Below are positions 41,729 through 50,627 of a stretch of DNA of 64,000 bases, one piece after another (the first letter of the stretch is position 1; every line of letters starts with the position of its first letter). The notes below the pieces were generated by a model. It was not told the DNA's origin and did not search any database. It saw only the letters and a program-made list of their open reading frames with translations. Source of the stretch: Variovorax sp. JS1663 (GTDB lineage Bacteria; Pseudomonadota; Gammaproteobacteria; Burkholderiales; Burkholderiaceae_C); the NCBI RefSeq assembly GCF_002157355.1, contig NZ_LYMK01000013.1, forward strand, positions 1 to 64,000, written 5' to 3'. A program made the position numbers and the translations under genes.

Positions 41729-41878
41729 ACGGTCGAGGTTGAAGCTGTCGCGGTCGTACCGCGAAGGGTCGCGCATGCCGTCGATCAGCTTCTCGGTGAT
41801 CACGTTGATCGACTGGGGGATGTCGCGGATGTCCTGCGTGCCCTTGCCGATGTTGGTCTTGCGGGTCTGCAGCTGGTC
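41729..41878 (-). pseudogene. Fragment of a TonB-dependent siderophore receptor plug domain
   Basis: About 50 codons on the minus strand read QLQTRKTNIGKGTQDIRDIP followed by QSINVITEKLIDG, a classic early plug-domain sequence of TonB-dependent receptors, then run out near SFNLDRG. There is no signal peptide, no barrel and no start codon nearby, so it is a short remnant. The adjacent FTR1-type permease gene hints at a former iron-uptake locus. Confidence 0.6.
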
Positions 41879-41976
41879 CTTGCCGCACCTCCGCCTCGCC
41901 GGCGGCTCGGCGTGGACCGTCGGCCGAAGCAGAATTCGGTCGCGCGGATTTTCAAAGCCCGCACAATGCTTTCCCC

Positions 41977-42723
41977 ATGTTCCAGGCTTTACTGATCGTC
42001 GGCCGGGAGTCCGTCGAACTCCTGCTTGTCTGCCTCGCCTTGCGCGAATGGGCATTCCACGCTGAACGGCCAGCGCTGGTGCGATGGATCGCCGCCGGCG
42101 TGCCCGTGGGCCTGGCCGCGGCGGCCGCGGTGATCGCGATGCTTCCGCCATCGGGCATGAACGAATGGGTCGACATCGCGCTGACCTGCGGCTTCGGGCT
42201 CTCGATCGCCCTGCTCTCCTGCGGGACCATGGCATCCATGTCAGGCATCGGCGACCACGTCGCCGCGCGCTTCGACGCCTTCTTCGCACGCCGCGCCGCG
42301 GCCCTGCCGGTGTTCTTGTTCGTGGCGTTCAGCGCCCTGCGCGAGGCACTCGAAAGCTTCCTGCTGCTGCGCTTCGTCGCGGCCAACCACGGCACGGAGG
42401 CAGCGGCATGGGGCATCGTCCTCGGCCTGGTGGCCTGCGCGCTGCTCGCGGCCGCCTGGGGCACGCTCGAGGGGAACCGCCGCACCCACATCGTCTTCCG
42501 GCTGAGCGCCGTGCTGCTCTTCGTGCTCGGCGTGCAGATGGTGCTCGAGGCGCTGGCCGAAGCGCTGATGCGCGGCGTGGCGGGTGGCGCGCTCACGCAG
42601 GTCGGCCGCGCGCTGTCGCCCTACCTCGAGAACGGCGACCGCCAGTGGGTGCTGTGCGCGGCGCTTGCCGTGATACCCCTGGCGGTCTGGATGCGCGCCT
42701 GGTGGCGCCGCGCCCGCGTCTGA
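41977..42723 (+). CDS. FTR1-family iron permease-like membrane protein
   Basis: A 248-residue membrane protein with about seven helices. Two RExxE motifs, RESVE (10-14) and REALE (122-126), are the iron-binding hallmark of FTR1/EfeU ferrous-iron permeases. The length matches single-domain bacterial members. No efeO or efeB gene or multicopper oxidase is adjacent. The TonB receptor remnant just upstream on the other strand supports an iron context. Confidence 0.82.
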   Translation: MFQALLIVGRESVELLLVCLALREWAFHAERPALVRWIAAGVPVGLAAAAAVIAMLPPSGMNEWVDIALTCGFGLSIALLSCGTMASMSGIGDHVAARFDAFFARRAAALPVFLFVAFSALREALESFLLLRFVAANHGTEAAAWGIVLGLVACALLAAAWGTLEGNRRTHIVFRLSAVLLFVLGVQMVLEALAEALMRGVAGGALTQVGRALSPYLENGDRQWVLCAALAVIPLAVWMRAWWRRARV

Positions 42724-42749
42724 GCCGGTGCACAGAATCCACGCGCCAA

Positions 42750-43172
42750 CTAAGCCGACTGCGTCGCCTCCTTCACCCCCTTCAAGGCCGACAGGATGCC
42801 GGCAGGCTGCGCGACCACGATCGCTTCCGCCAGGCCGATCAGCGATGCGAAGACGCCGAGTGCCTTCCGGATCTGCTGCACCTTGGCGATCTTGGCGTTC
42901 GCCTCCTCGATGGCCGCCTCGAGCTCGCTCTGCGCGCCCTTCACGCCTTCGATCGACTTGCTGATCGCCTTCAGAAGAATGCTCGTCACCGCGTCCCGCA
43001 TGAGGTTCTCGCGCAGGATGCTCAGCGAGAACTCGCCGGAGGTGATGGTGGGCGGGCTCGCATCCATCGCGGCCCGCCTGGCGGCCGCCATCTCGTCGGC
43101 GGAGGCGGACAGCATCTGCGCCGCCGCCTGGAGCTTCGCGCTTTCATCGAGCATCGCGTTCTTGGTGGTCAT
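42750..43172 (-). CDS. Helical protein of unknown function, paired with the upstream lipoprotein
   Basis: A 140-residue protein that I do not recognise. The first 100 residues are alanine-rich helix (KLQAAAQMLSASADEMAAARRAAMD; AQSELEAAIEEANAKIAKVQQIRK), and the last 40 contain a hydrophobic helix (LGVFASLIGLAEAIVVAQPAG) that could enter a membrane. No signal peptide is seen. Its ATG overlaps the lipoprotein stop as ATGA, so the two probably work together. Confidence 0.7.
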   Translation of the reverse strand: MTTKNAMLDESAKLQAAAQMLSASADEMAAARRAAMDASPPTITSGEFSLSILRENLMRDAVTSILLKAISKSIEGVKGAQSELEAAIEEANAKIAKVQQIRKALGVFASLIGLAEAIVVAQPAGILSALKGVKEATQSA

Positions 43173-44128
43173 GATGTGGCCTCCTGGAGCTTCTTGAGAT
43201 TGCCGAGGACGGCGTGGATGTCCGCCGCCAGCTGCTGCAGTCGCGCGCTGGTCTGCTCATTCGTCAGCCGATCGATGTTCTTGCGCATCTCCGCATGCCC
43301 GGCCTGCACCGACATGGCGCCCGCCGCGGCCGCCTTCGCCGAGGCGACGGCCTTCTGCTGCTCTTCGGCCGATGCCGCATTGCTTCTCATGACCACGACG
43401 CGCTCGGCCTCCCGGCGCAATCGCGCGGTGTTCATCTGGTCCTCGTAGCGCCGGCGTTCGTCGGCACCCAGATTGGCCGGCGGCGGCTGCTCGGGGCCGA
43501 GGTCGCGCCTGAATCCGCCCTCGTAGTACTCGTTGAAGGACACCATCTTCTTCTGGTCCTCCTGGAGGATCCTGACCATCGCGTTCGACACGTCCACCAG
43601 CGAGCCGAGCATGACGTCCATCGAATCGCCGTACTTGCCGACCATCGCCTTGACCTCGCGTTCCTGGATGGCTTCGGCGATCCAGTCCGCCACCTTGCTC
43701 GCGATGCCCGCATAGGCATCGACGGCTTCCTTCTTGATGCCGAAGGTGTCGGACGCCGTCAGCGCGCCCTGCACCTTGCTGATGCCGCTCGACACGCTGA
43801 AGGCCTTGTCGCCCGCCAGGCCGGCCAAGGCGCCCATGTAGCCGGCGACGACGTCGTGGATGCGCACGATCGAGTCCTGGTGCCTGGCGCGTTCGTCGAC
43901 CGCCGCCTTCAGGTTGTCGCGCGCCGGCGAGAAGTCTCCGCTGGCGGGCGCTTCCCTGAGGAGCCGGTGCGGGTTGGACACCATGAAGCTCGTGGTGTCG
44001 GTGTAGCCCGCCAGGTCGGAGGACTGCTTCGTGAAGTCGCGGACCGCCGCGAGGTTGGTGCACGCCGCGAGTGCGGCAACGCAGAACAACGAGGAGGCCG
44101 CTCGGAAGATCCTGCTGATGCTTTGCAT
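43169..44128 (-). CDS. Putative lipoprotein with long helical mature part, unknown function
   Basis: A 319-residue protein with a lipoprotein signal (SSLFCVAALAAC, cysteine at residue 23) and a mostly helical mature region rich in alanine, glutamate and arginine (DQMNTARLRREAERVVVMRS; EEQQKAVASAKAAAAGAMSV). The ATG at 44128 is chosen because it starts the signal peptide. I know no family. The coupled downstream protein has a hydrophobic tail, so an envelope-associated two-protein unit is possible. Confidence 0.7.
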   Translation of the reverse strand: MQSISRIFRAASSLFCVAALAACTNLAAVRDFTKQSSDLAGYTDTTSFMVSNPHRLLREAPASGDFSPARDNLKAAVDERARHQDSIVRIHDVVAGYMGALAGLAGDKAFSVSSGISKVQGALTASDTFGIKKEAVDAYAGIASKVADWIAEAIQEREVKAMVGKYGDSMDVMLGSLVDVSNAMVRILQEDQKKMVSFNEYYEGGFRRDLGPEQPPPANLGADERRRYEDQMNTARLRREAERVVVMRSNAASAEEQQKAVASAKAAAAGAMSVQAGHAEMRKNIDRLTNEQTSARLQQLAADIHAVLGNLKKLQEATS

Positions 44129-44295
44129 GTTTTCCCCTGATGTCGTGTGAATGTGGATAGCCGGCAGCCTGGGTTCTACGCCTGGGCCGATCGTGGCGCC
44201 TCCCCTCACCGGTGGACGGTCTCGCGCAGCGGCAGCCCGCCTTCGCAATCCACTACATTCCCACCCCAACGCACGCAACACGCCAGGAGCCAGGA

Positions 44296-44670
44296 ATGCA
44301 AGCTGTATCGATTCACGTCGTCGACGTCGCCAACGGCGTCGTGGCGACCGGCATGAAGGTCGAGATCCTGCGCAGGGAGCCCATTGAACGCGGCCGGCCG
44401 GAGCGCTGGGCGTCGATGGTCACCGGCACCGTCGGGCGCAACGGCGTGGTCGACGGCATCGAGGGGCACGCGCAGGCCTTCGACCTCGGCGTCTACGAGA
44501 TGCGGCTGCACGTGGGCGACTACTACCGTGCCCGCGGGCAGACGCTCCCCGAGCCGGCCTTCATGGAAGTCCAGTGCTTTCGCTTCGGCGTCGCCGACCC
44601 CTCGCAGCACTACCACCTGCCGGTGAAGCTCACGCCCTGGGGACTTTCCTGCTTCCGCGGCGCCGCGTAA
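44296..44670 (+). CDS. Transthyretin-like protein, hydroxyisourate hydrolase family
   Basis: A 124-residue protein of the HIUase/transthyretin fold. The first-strand histidine (VSIHVVDVANG), R-rich middle, and QHYHLPVKLTPWGLSCFRGA near the end follow the family plan. However, the C-terminal tetrapeptide YRGS that marks active hydroxyisourate hydrolases reads FRGA, and the usual PYGYSTY reads PWGLSCF. No other purine-degradation gene is nearby. AGGAGC-CAGGA precedes the ATG. It may be a divergent enzyme or a non-catalytic relative. Confidence 0.75.
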   Translation: MQAVSIHVVDVANGVVATGMKVEILRREPIERGRPERWASMVTGTVGRNGVVDGIEGHAQAFDLGVYEMRLHVGDYYRARGQTLPEPAFMEVQCFRFGVADPSQHYHLPVKLTPWGLSCFRGAA

Positions 44671-44885
44671 GGCGCGTGCTGCCAACAGGCCCCAGCAGAT
44701 GTCGACCCATTGCGCCTTGGCCAGCTCGGCCCGCGGCGCATTGCTCGTCGCGAATCCTTCCGTGCGCCGGTAACAAAGCGTTCGCCTTCCAGATCGGTTT
44801 CACGAGGCAGCGGCACGTGCGGCGCCGTCATCGTCTGATACGAGTCTTGACGTCCCGGCAGTCCGTTGGCCCGACACTGGGTCCG

Positions 44886-45110
44886 ATGCTCCGATTTTTT
44901 CGACCCAAGGGCGCTGCCGGCAAAGGCGAAACACGCCCCGATCTCCCCGATGTCAGCCAGCCGGTGCCGCTCACGCATCACGAGGATGTGGAAGACGGCA
45001 GCGGCCTGACCGTTGTCGAACTCTCCGAGATGGAGGCGCGCGCCATGTGTGCCCGAGAAGACATACCCATCTTCTGGCGCAGGCCGGGAGAACACAAGCG
45101 CAAGGCCTGA
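44886..45110 (+). CDS. Possible small hypothetical protein
   Basis: A 74-codon frame beginning MLRFFRPKGAAGKGE with an acidic middle (HHEDVEDGSGLTVVELSEMEAR) and basic end. The composition is protein-like and it fills a gap between genes, but I see no ribosome site and no family. The rest of 44671-45196 shows nothing else. Confidence 0.35.
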   Translation: MLRFFRPKGAAGKGETRPDLPDVSQPVPLTHHEDVEDGSGLTVVELSEMEARAMCAREDIPIFWRRPGEHKRKA

Positions 45111-45196
45111 CGGCGCGCCCTGGATGCCCACACGGGGCTACACGGGGCTGGACATTGGTCGAACGGAGCCACCCGTGATCGACATCCTCGAGCGCT

Positions 45197-46438
45197 TTGT
45201 TCGATGCTTCGAGCGTCATCCCATGGTCTTCGCGATTCAGATTCACGAAGGATGCCGAGGACCTCGAGGCCGATCGTGTTGCGGATCAGGTGATCATGGG
45301 AGCTGCCCGGCCTGCGATGACGCCGACCATCACGAAGCTGCAACGACAGGCAGACCACGCCGACCGGGGCGGGATGGCTGCGCCCGCAAGCGTGGAGCGC
45401 ACGCTGCGGTCCGCGGGTTCGCCATTGCCCGCTGTTCTTCGTTCCGTGATGGAGCAAGGCTTCGGCGTCGATTTTTCCGGCGTGCGAGTGCACTCCGATT
45501 CGAACGCAGCCCGCTCCGCGCAGGACGTCCATGCGAACGCCTACACGGTCGGCCATCACGTGGCGTTTGCGCCTGGCCGCTGCGTGCCGGACACGGTGCG
45601 TGGGCAGAGGCTGCTCGCTCACGAATTGACGCATGTCGTTCAACAGCGGCATGCGGATTCCGGCGCTTCCCTTGCCATTCAGCGCCAACCTGCGCAAGCC
45701 GAGCCGGCCGGGCAGGCCAGGCAGGCGAGTGAAGAAGAAGACAGTCTCACGGGTCGCGCCACGCGACGCATCGCTGGTCGATCACTTCCTCGAAGCGCCG
45801 CCGCCGGAACTGGGCGAGCAGGCCGGCGAAATCCTCGGAACGGTTCTGATCGAGATGGTCCTGTTGTTGTTCACGGAAGGCATCGGCAATCTCATCACCA
45901 AGCTCGGCGAGTTCGCTCGCGCTCTGCGACCCCTCTCGCGAGGCGTGCGGGCCTGAACCGGCGTTGCCGCGGAAATCGGGCGCATCGTGACCCGGATCGA
46001 ACACGTGATCGGCAGGAGGCCGATGCCGCCAGACGCGCGCTTCGCCGCGCGAATCCGGGCCCGTCCCGTTGGCAGAACCATCACCTGGTGCCGCTCGAGT
46101 TGCGCGAGCACGCCGCCGTCTATGAACACGAGAGATTGATCGTGGGCATCGAGAACCCGCGGGCCACGGCCGACATTCCGCGGCGTTGGATGAATTCACG
46201 CACCAACAGCCTGCCCATGCCCGCCTCGCCCACAGCACCCGGCGCCGCCGGCCTCACGATTCATCGGGGGTCGCATGCCCAATACACAGGCTGGATGGAA
46301 ACCAGGCTCGACGGGCTGTGGAGCAGCTACCGCCGCGGCGGCATGACCGTCGAGCAATTCGGGCGCGCGTTCGAACAGATCGTCGGAGAAGCCGAGATCA
46401 TGCTGGCTTCGGGGCGATGGGGCCCGAGCGTCAACTGA
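45197..46438 (+). pseudogene. Broken DUF4157 (eCIS-core type) protein with C-terminal AHH-type nuclease domain
   Basis: The first 185 codons encode a DUF4157 domain: DLEADRVADQV, GVDFSGVRVHSDSNAARSAQ and the zinc-protease motif HELTH (at 45620-45634). Coding then moves to another frame at about 45740-45760 (DASLVDHFLEAPPPELGEQA, GTVLIEMVLLLFTEGIG), meets a TGA at 45954, and returns to the first frame by about 46025. There EADAARRALRRANPGPSRWQ runs into NHHLVPLEL, an AHH/HNH-like nuclease toxin motif, to the stop at 46438. The frame changes mean either a dead gene or assembly error. DUF4157 proteins are often tied to contractile injection systems, but none is visible here, nor is an immunity gene. 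Confidence 0.6.
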
Positions 46439-46484
46439 GGGCGGGTGCACATCCGCGCCGGGACTTCCAACAGTCTCCTCGAGG

Positions 46485-49181
46485 TCAAACCGTCATCGGG
46501 TTCGCCTTGGAAGGATCAAGGCCGTACTTGTCGATCGCCGCCTTCACCAGTCGACGGTCCAGCACGCCCTCGTCGGCCAGCGCGTTGAGCGCGGCGAGCG
46601 TCACCCAGAAACGGTCGACCTCGAAGAAGTGCCGCAGCGCCGCGCGGGTGTCCGAGCGTCCGTAGCCGTCCGTGCCGAGCACCACGAAGCGGCGGGGAAC
46701 GAAGGGATGGATCTGGTTGACCAGCGCGCGGATGTAGTCGGTCGCGGCGATCACCGGCCCCGGCGCGTCGTCCAGCAGCTTCGTGACGTGAGGCACCCGC
46801 TGCGCTTCGGCGGGGTGCAGCATGTTGTGGCGCTGCGCCGCCTGGGCCTCGCGCGCGAGCTGGGTGAAGCTGGGCACGCTCCACAGGTCGGCGGCGACGC
46901 CCCAGTCCTGCTTCAGCAGTTCGGCCGCGGCGATCACCTCGTTGAAGATCGTGCCGGCACCCAGGAGTTGCACGCGCGGCATGCCTGCCTGCGCATCCGC
47001 CTTCCGGAAGGCGTACATCCCCTTCACGATGTCCGACGCCACCGTCTCGCCCGGCGGCATCGGCGGGTGCGCGTAGTTCTCGTTCATCACGGTCAGGTAG
47101 TAGTAGATGTCCTCCTGGTCGGTCAGCATGCGGCGCAGGCCGTCCTGGATGATCACGGCCAGTTCGTAGTTGAACGTCGGGTCGTAGCTGATGCAGTTCG
47201 GCACGGCCGCGGCCGCGAGGAGCGAATGGCCGTCTTCGTGCTGCAGGCCCTCGCCGTTGATGGTGGTCCGGCCGGAGATCCCGCCCAGCAGGAAGCCCCT
47301 GGAGCGCATGTCGCCCGCTGCCCAGGCCAGATCGCCGATGCGCTGGAACCCGAACATCGAATAGAAGATGAAGAAGGGCAACATCGGCTCGCCGTGCGTG
47401 GAATACGAGGTCGCCGCGGCGATCCAGTCGCACATGCCGCCGGCTTCGCTGATCCCTTCTTCCAGGAACTGGCCGCTTTCCGATTCCTTGTAGAACATCA
47501 GCTGCCTGGCGTCTTCGGGCACGTACTTCTGCCCGTCCTGGCTCCAGATGCCGATCTGGCGGAAGAGCCCTTCCATGCCGAAGGTGCGGGATTCGTCCGG
47601 CACGATCGGCACGACGCGCTGCCCGAGCACCGGGTCCTTCAGCAGGATGCCGAGGATGCGCACGAAGGCCATCGTGGTCGACATGGTCCTGCCCTCGCCG
47701 GTCCCCTTGAGCATGGGCTCGAAGGCCTGCAGCGCCGGAACGGGCAGCGATTGCGCCTTCTGCCGCCGCGACGGCAGGTAGCCGCCGAGCTCGCTGCGGC
47801 GTGCGCGCATGTATTCGAGCTCCCTGGAGCCTTCCTCGAAGGCGAGGTAGGGCACGTCGGCAAGCTGATCGTCGGCAATGGGCAGGCTGAACTGGTCGCG
47901 GAAGGTCTTCAGCTGTTCGAGCTCCATCTTCTTCTGCTGGTGGTTCGCATTCGAAGCCTGGCCGGGCTCGCCCATGCCGTAGCCCTTGATGGTCTTGGCG
48001 AGGATCACCGTCGGCCGGCCCTTCGCGTTCTGCGCCCGCGAATAGGCAGCGTAGACCTTCTGCGGGTCGTGCCCGCCGCGGTCGAGGTTCCAGATGTCGG
48101 CATCGGACCAGTCGGCCACCAGCGCCTTCAACTCCGGCGTGTTGAAAAAATGCTCCCGCACATACGCCCCGGATTCCGCCTTGTAGGTCTGGTATTCGCC
48201 GTCGACCACTTCCATCATGCGGCGCATCAGCGCGCCCGAATGGTCGCGCGCGAAGAGCGGTTCCCAGCGGCTGCCCCAGATCACCTTGATCACGTCCCAG
48301 CCGGCGCCGCGGAACTCCGATTCCAGTTCCTGGATGATCTTTCCGTTGCCGCGCACGGGACCGTCCAGCCGCTGCAGGTTGCAGTTGATCACGAAGACCA
48401 GGTTGTCGAGGCGCTCGCGCCCCGCCATGCCGAGCGCGCCGCGGGACTCGGGCTCGTCCATCTCGCCGTCGCCGAGGAAGAACCAGACCTTGCGGCCCTC
48501 GGTCTTCGCGATGCCGCGCGACTGCAGGTACTTCATGAAGCGCGCCTGGTAGATCGACATGATCGCGCCAAGCCCCATCGACACGGTCGCGAACTGCCAG
48601 AAGTCCGGCATCAGCCAGGGATGCGGATAGGACGAGATGCCGTTGCCGCCGACTTCCTGCCGGTAGTTGTCCAGCTGCGGCGCGCTCAGCCGGCCAAGCA
48701 GGAAGGCCCGCGCATAGATGCCGGTCGCGGCGTGGCCCTGCACGTACAGGAGGTCGCCGCCATGTTGTTCGGACGGCGCGCGCCAGAAATGGTTGAAGCC
48801 CACGTCATACAAGGTCGCGGCCGAGGCGAAGGACGCGATGTGCCCGCCGACGTTGGTTTCCCTGGCCGCGCGCAGGACCATCGCCGCCGCGTTCCAGCGG
48901 GTGTAGGCACGGATGCGATGCTCCAGGGCCTGGTCGCCCGGCAGCCGCGGCTGGTCGCCGGCCGGAATGGTGTTGATGTAGGGCGTCGTCGCGGAGAAAG
49001 GCAGATGTTCGCCGTGCATGCGCGCGAACGCGATCTGCTTCTCGATCAGGTAGTGGGCCCGCTCGCGCCCCACGTTCGAGATGACGCCGTGGAGCGCGTC
49101 GAGCCACTCGGCCGTCTCCTGCGGGTCGTGGTCGTCCGGGTCGGCCGCGTACCTGAATACTTCGCTGGGTATTGCAGACAT
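46485..49181 (-). CDS. aceE: Pyruvate dehydrogenase E1 component, homodimeric type
   Basis: An 898-residue thiamine-diphosphate enzyme that decarboxylates pyruvate and transfers acetyl groups to lipoyl E2. The length matches the homodimeric AceE class. The ThDP motif is GDGEMDEPESRGALGMAGRE followed by NLVFVINCNLQRLDGPVRGN. The N-terminal active-site region (GGHIASFASAATLYDVGFNHF) and the later GEGLQHEDGHS are intact. No aceF or lpd is adjacent. It follows msrB-msrA on the same strand by 21 bases, an odd partnership. It may be a second copy beside a main aceEF operon elsewhere. Confidence 0.93.
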   Translation of the reverse strand: MSAIPSEVFRYAADPDDHDPQETAEWLDALHGVISNVGRERAHYLIEKQIAFARMHGEHLPFSATTPYINTIPAGDQPRLPGDQALEHRIRAYTRWNAAAMVLRAARETNVGGHIASFASAATLYDVGFNHFWRAPSEQHGGDLLYVQGHAATGIYARAFLLGRLSAPQLDNYRQEVGGNGISSYPHPWLMPDFWQFATVSMGLGAIMSIYQARFMKYLQSRGIAKTEGRKVWFFLGDGEMDEPESRGALGMAGRERLDNLVFVINCNLQRLDGPVRGNGKIIQELESEFRGAGWDVIKVIWGSRWEPLFARDHSGALMRRMMEVVDGEYQTYKAESGAYVREHFFNTPELKALVADWSDADIWNLDRGGHDPQKVYAAYSRAQNAKGRPTVILAKTIKGYGMGEPGQASNANHQQKKMELEQLKTFRDQFSLPIADDQLADVPYLAFEEGSRELEYMRARRSELGGYLPSRRQKAQSLPVPALQAFEPMLKGTGEGRTMSTTMAFVRILGILLKDPVLGQRVVPIVPDESRTFGMEGLFRQIGIWSQDGQKYVPEDARQLMFYKESESGQFLEEGISEAGGMCDWIAAATSYSTHGEPMLPFFIFYSMFGFQRIGDLAWAAGDMRSRGFLLGGISGRTTINGEGLQHEDGHSLLAAAAVPNCISYDPTFNYELAVIIQDGLRRMLTDQEDIYYYLTVMNENYAHPPMPPGETVASDIVKGMYAFRKADAQAGMPRVQLLGAGTIFNEVIAAAELLKQDWGVAADLWSVPSFTQLAREAQAAQRHNMLHPAEAQRVPHVTKLLDDAPGPVIAATDYIRALVNQIHPFVPRRFVVLGTDGYGRSDTRAALRHFFEVDRFWVTLAALNALADEGVLDRRLVKAAIDKYGLDPSKANPMTV

Positions 49182-49202
49182 GCTCAGCTCCTGTGCAGGT
49201 GC

Positions 49203-49700
49203 TCACCGGCTCGGCAGGGTCCATCCGGGCCGCACGAAGTGGCAGCTGTAACCGCCCGGATGCTTCACCAGGTAGTCCTGGTGTTCGGGCTCGGCCTCCC
49301 AGAACTCGCCGGCGGCGCTCACCTCGGTCACGGCCTTGCCCGGCCAGATGCCCGAGGCGTCGACGTCGGCGATGGTGTCCTCCGCGATCCGCCTCTGCTC
49401 GTCCGTCGTGAAGAAGATGGCGGACCGGTAGCTCGATCCGACGTCGTTGCCCTGGCGATCGCGCGTGCTCGGATCGTGGATCTGGAAGAAGAACTCCAGG
49501 ATGCTCCGGTAGCTGATGCGGGACGGGTCGAAGATGACCTCGACCGCCTCGGCATGCGTGCCGTGGTTCCGGTACGTGGCGTTGCGCGTGGTGCCGCCGG
49601 TGTAGCCCACCCTCGTCGACAGCACGCCGGGGTACTTGCGCAGAAGATCCTGGACGCCCCAGAAGCAGCCGCCGGCAAGCAATGCACGTTCTTCAGCCAT
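49203..49700 (-). CDS. msrA: Peptide methionine sulfoxide reductase MsrA
   Basis: A 165-residue reductase of methionine-S-sulfoxide. The catalytic cysteine is C12 in [33 protein letters not shown] is the canonical family stretch. The ATG at 49700 gives [11 protein letters not shown]; it overlaps the msrB stop by eight bases. The protein is apparently cytoplasmic. It forms a repair pair with MsrB. Confidence 0.95.
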   Translation of the reverse strand: MAEERALLAGGCFWGVQDLLRKYPGVLSTRVGYTGGTTRNATYRNHGTHAEAVEVIFDPSRISYRSILEFFFQIHDPSTRDRQGNDVGSSYRSAIFFTTDEQRRIAEDTIADVDASGIWPGKAVTEVSAAGEFWEAEPEHQDYLVKHPGGYSCHFVRPGWTLPSR

Positions 49701-50145
49701 TGGGATCCTCCACCTGGGGCAGGTAGGCCCCGTAGCCGCTGGCCTCCATGTCATCGCGATGGATGAATCGCAGGGCGGCCGAGTTGATGCAGTAGCGCAG
49801 GCCGCCGAGGTCGCGGGGGCCATCAGGGAACACGTGCCCGAGATGGCTGTCACCGTGAACCGATCGCACCTCGGTCCGGACCATGCCGAAGGACGTGTCG
49901 CGCAGCTCGTTCACATGGGCCGGTTCGATGGGCTTGGTGAAACTGGGCCAGCCGGAGCCGGAGTCGAACTTGTCCGTGGATGCGAACAGCGGTTCGCCTG
50001 AAACCACGTCCACATAGATGCCGGGTTCCTCGTTGTGCAAAAGCTCTCCGGTACCCGCGATCTCGGTACCGCCTTGCTGCGTGACGCGATACTGCTCCGG
50101 CGAGAGCCTGTTGACCGCATCGGCGTCCTTGCTGAACTTCGACAT
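49693..50145 (-). CDS. msrB: Peptide methionine-R-sulfoxide reductase MsrB
   Basis: A 150-residue reductase of methionine-R-sulfoxide. [10 protein letters not shown] and the catalytic cysteine in [11 protein letters not shown] are clear. The CxxC pairs that bind zinc in many MsrB proteins are missing (the region reads [15 protein letters not shown]), so this is the zinc-free form. No signal peptide is present. It overlaps msrA. Confidence 0.95.
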   Translation of the reverse strand: MSKFSKDADAVNRLSPEQYRVTQQGGTEIAGTGELLHNEEPGIYVDVVSGEPLFASTDKFDSGSGWPSFTKPIEPAHVNELRDTSFGMVRTEVRSVHGDSHLGHVFPDGPRDLGGLRYCINSAALRFIHRDDMEASGYGAYLPQVEDPNG

Positions 50146-50186
50146 GTCGATTTCCTCTTCTGGGTTGTCGAAAAGCTCACGTCGGC

Positions 50187-50627
50187 TCAGCGAGCCGGGA
50201 GCACGGCCTCGGGGCCTTTGTTCTTGACGAAGACCACGAGGAACTTGGCCGGCATCGTGCTGCTCGCATTGCGCGACACGGTATGAACATCCCCCGGTCC
50301 TTCATAGAAGGTCTGGCCGCCCGTCAGGGTCACCTCCTTGCCGCCCTTCAACCCCATCACGACGGCCCCTTCGAGGACGTAGACGAACACGTGGGCATCG
50401 TGCCGATGGACGGGATCGGCACCACCGGGCGGGTACTCGACCGTGATGGCCAGCAGTTCCTTTCCGGGAAGGTCACCCAGTTCCTTCGTCAGCAAGGTCG
50501 TCAGGGCGGGGCCGGGTGCGGCATGGGCGGCTTGTCCAACCAAAGCGGCGAAGGTCAAGGCCATGAGCATTCCGAGACAGCTCAGGAGTTTTGTCCGCAA
50601 GGTTTGCGCACAGACAGATGGGGGCAT
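50187..50627 (-). CDS. Exported small cupin protein
   Basis: A 146-residue single-domain cupin with an N-terminal signal peptide ending near QAAHA. The metal-binding motif 1 reads [16 protein letters not shown] and motif 2 is in [22 protein letters not shown] lies six bases before the ATG. It lies 41 bases upstream of msrB on the same strand. Enzymatic activity is uncertain; it may be a periplasmic metal-dependent protein in the oxidative-stress group. Confidence 0.8.
   Translation of the reverse strand: MPPSVCAQTLRTKLLSCLGMLMALTFAALVGQAAHAAPGPALTTLLTKELGDLPGKELLAITVEYPPGGADPVHRHDAHVFVYVLEGAVVMGLKGGKEVTLTGGQTFYEGPGDVHTVSRNASSTMPAKFLVVFVKNKGPEAVLPAR

Noticed and set aside
46629-49766. A 1045-codon plus-strand open frame over aceE and msrA
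   Set aside because: Antisense shadow of two recognisable enzymes.
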